NCBI GenBank assembly: GCA_022539475.1
Contig: VCMS01000116.1
Location: forward strand, 62,001-126,000
Source: Gracilaria domingensis
Taxonomy: Eukaryota > Rhodophyta > Florideophyceae > Gracilariales > Gracilariaceae
Direction: 5' to 3'
Length of the DNA: 64,000 nucleotides
Positions 63,709-64,000 of this stretch are shown one piece after another. Below the pieces are notes generated by a model, which made no database searches, had not been told where the DNA came from, and saw only the letters and a list, made by a program, of their open reading frames with translations. Positions within the stretch are counted from its first letter, which is position 1. Each line of letters opens with the position of its first letter. The position numbers and the translations under genes were made by a program.

Positions 63709-63760
63709 GTTCCTCATGTAGGGAACCATGTCCAGATGCATGGTTCCCTACTTGAGGAAC
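63709..63760. repeat. 22-bp stem hairpin, one mismatch
   Basis: Left arm 63709-63730 (GTTCCTCATGTAGGGAACCA and two more bases) and right arm 63739-63760 pair with a single mismatch around an 8-nt loop, one base after the previous hairpin. Confidence 0.75.
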
Positions 63761-64000
63761 CTGCACCTGAAACTCGTGAGCTACGTCCGCATCAAAATTC
63801 GTTTACCTCTATACGCAAGCAGAAAGTATCCATAAGTTAGTCAAAGATCCGTTGGATACATTTGAAATGCGATGGAACGTACCATTGATAAAACAAAACA
63901 GAAACATTGCGCTAGAAAAGTCGAGGGACCTAGTAACTCGCAAAAGGAAGAAGAAGAAGGAAAGGGATCGGTTAGATTACCAGCCTACCATCATCGTAAA

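Larger units (their letters stand above)
63316..64000. other. Flank of the gypsy array, no gene
   Basis: No coding frame recognised. It contains three hairpins between 63609 and 63760 and a purine-rich stretch (63945-63965). Confidence 0.55.

Noticed and set aside
1-64000. tRNA genes, rRNA genes, CRISPR arrays
   Set aside because: Scanned for GGTTCGANYCC-type T-arms and regular spaced repeats; nothing convincing was found. Absence is not proven without a covariance search.

Overview
The window looks like nuclear DNA of a red alga, probably a florideophyte such as Chondrus or Gracilaria; this is an inference from style, not a database match. Nearly all recognisable host genes are single uninterrupted reading frames, the one convincing intron lies near the 5' end of a tiny gene, genes stand on both strands with short gaps, two Golgi-type glycosyltransferases are present, and the gene-poor flanks are packed with LTR retrotransposon fossils. 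BMS1, NOM1/SGD1, uS13, MYG1, NAT9 and REXO4 show it is eukaryotic.

Layout. About 1-11300 is a nest of two Ty1/copia fossils: an older minus-strand one, split by a younger plus-strand copy (3381-10672) with 321-bp LTRs and a GTCTT target duplication. The younger copy carries an extra antisense reading region between pol and its 3' LTR. 11.4-13.7 kb holds fold-back repeats and one doubtful small gene. The host gene block runs from 13.7 to 46.9 kb: a GT61-like glycosyltransferase, 3-methyladenine DNA glycosylase I, an RNase H-fold/zinc-finger protein, a fucosyltransferase-like protein, an 80-residue spliced membrane protein, BMS1, a pseudokinase-Sel1 protein, a four-helix membrane protein, an unknown protein, ribosomal protein uS13, a REXO4-type exonuclease, an unknown probably mitochondrial protein, protoporphyrinogen oxidase, NOM1/SGD1, NAT9 and MYG1. 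Then come a dead Tc1/mariner transposon (46929-48115), a worn tyrosine-recombinase relic (about 48835-49795), and from 49.8 to 63.3 kb a minus-strand Ty3/gypsy chromovirus array in which a 1.5-kb gag segment occurs twice, 12 kb apart. The last 0.7 kb has no gene but three strong hairpins.

How the genes relate. BMS1, NOM1/SGD1, uS13 and REXO4 all serve ribosome assembly or rRNA processing and lie within 22 kb. The two glycosyltransferase-like proteins are type II membrane proteins that may help build matrix or cell-wall glycans. Tag (base-excision repair) and PPOX (haem/chlorophyll synthesis) are separate housekeeping functions. I see no operon-like logic.

The most unusual observations are: the antisense, possibly cysteine-protease-like region inside the copia element; a second antisense coding-like region (52442-54053) inside what may be a very long gypsy LTR; the helical-bundle + pseudokinase + Sel1 protein with SUMO-interaction-like motifs; the spliced small membrane protein; and a set of long, nearly perfect hairpins (21167-21210, 38319-38390, 49806-49858, 63675-63760). 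Some start codons were moved to the first in-frame ATG where the longest open frame began with a non-ATG codon.
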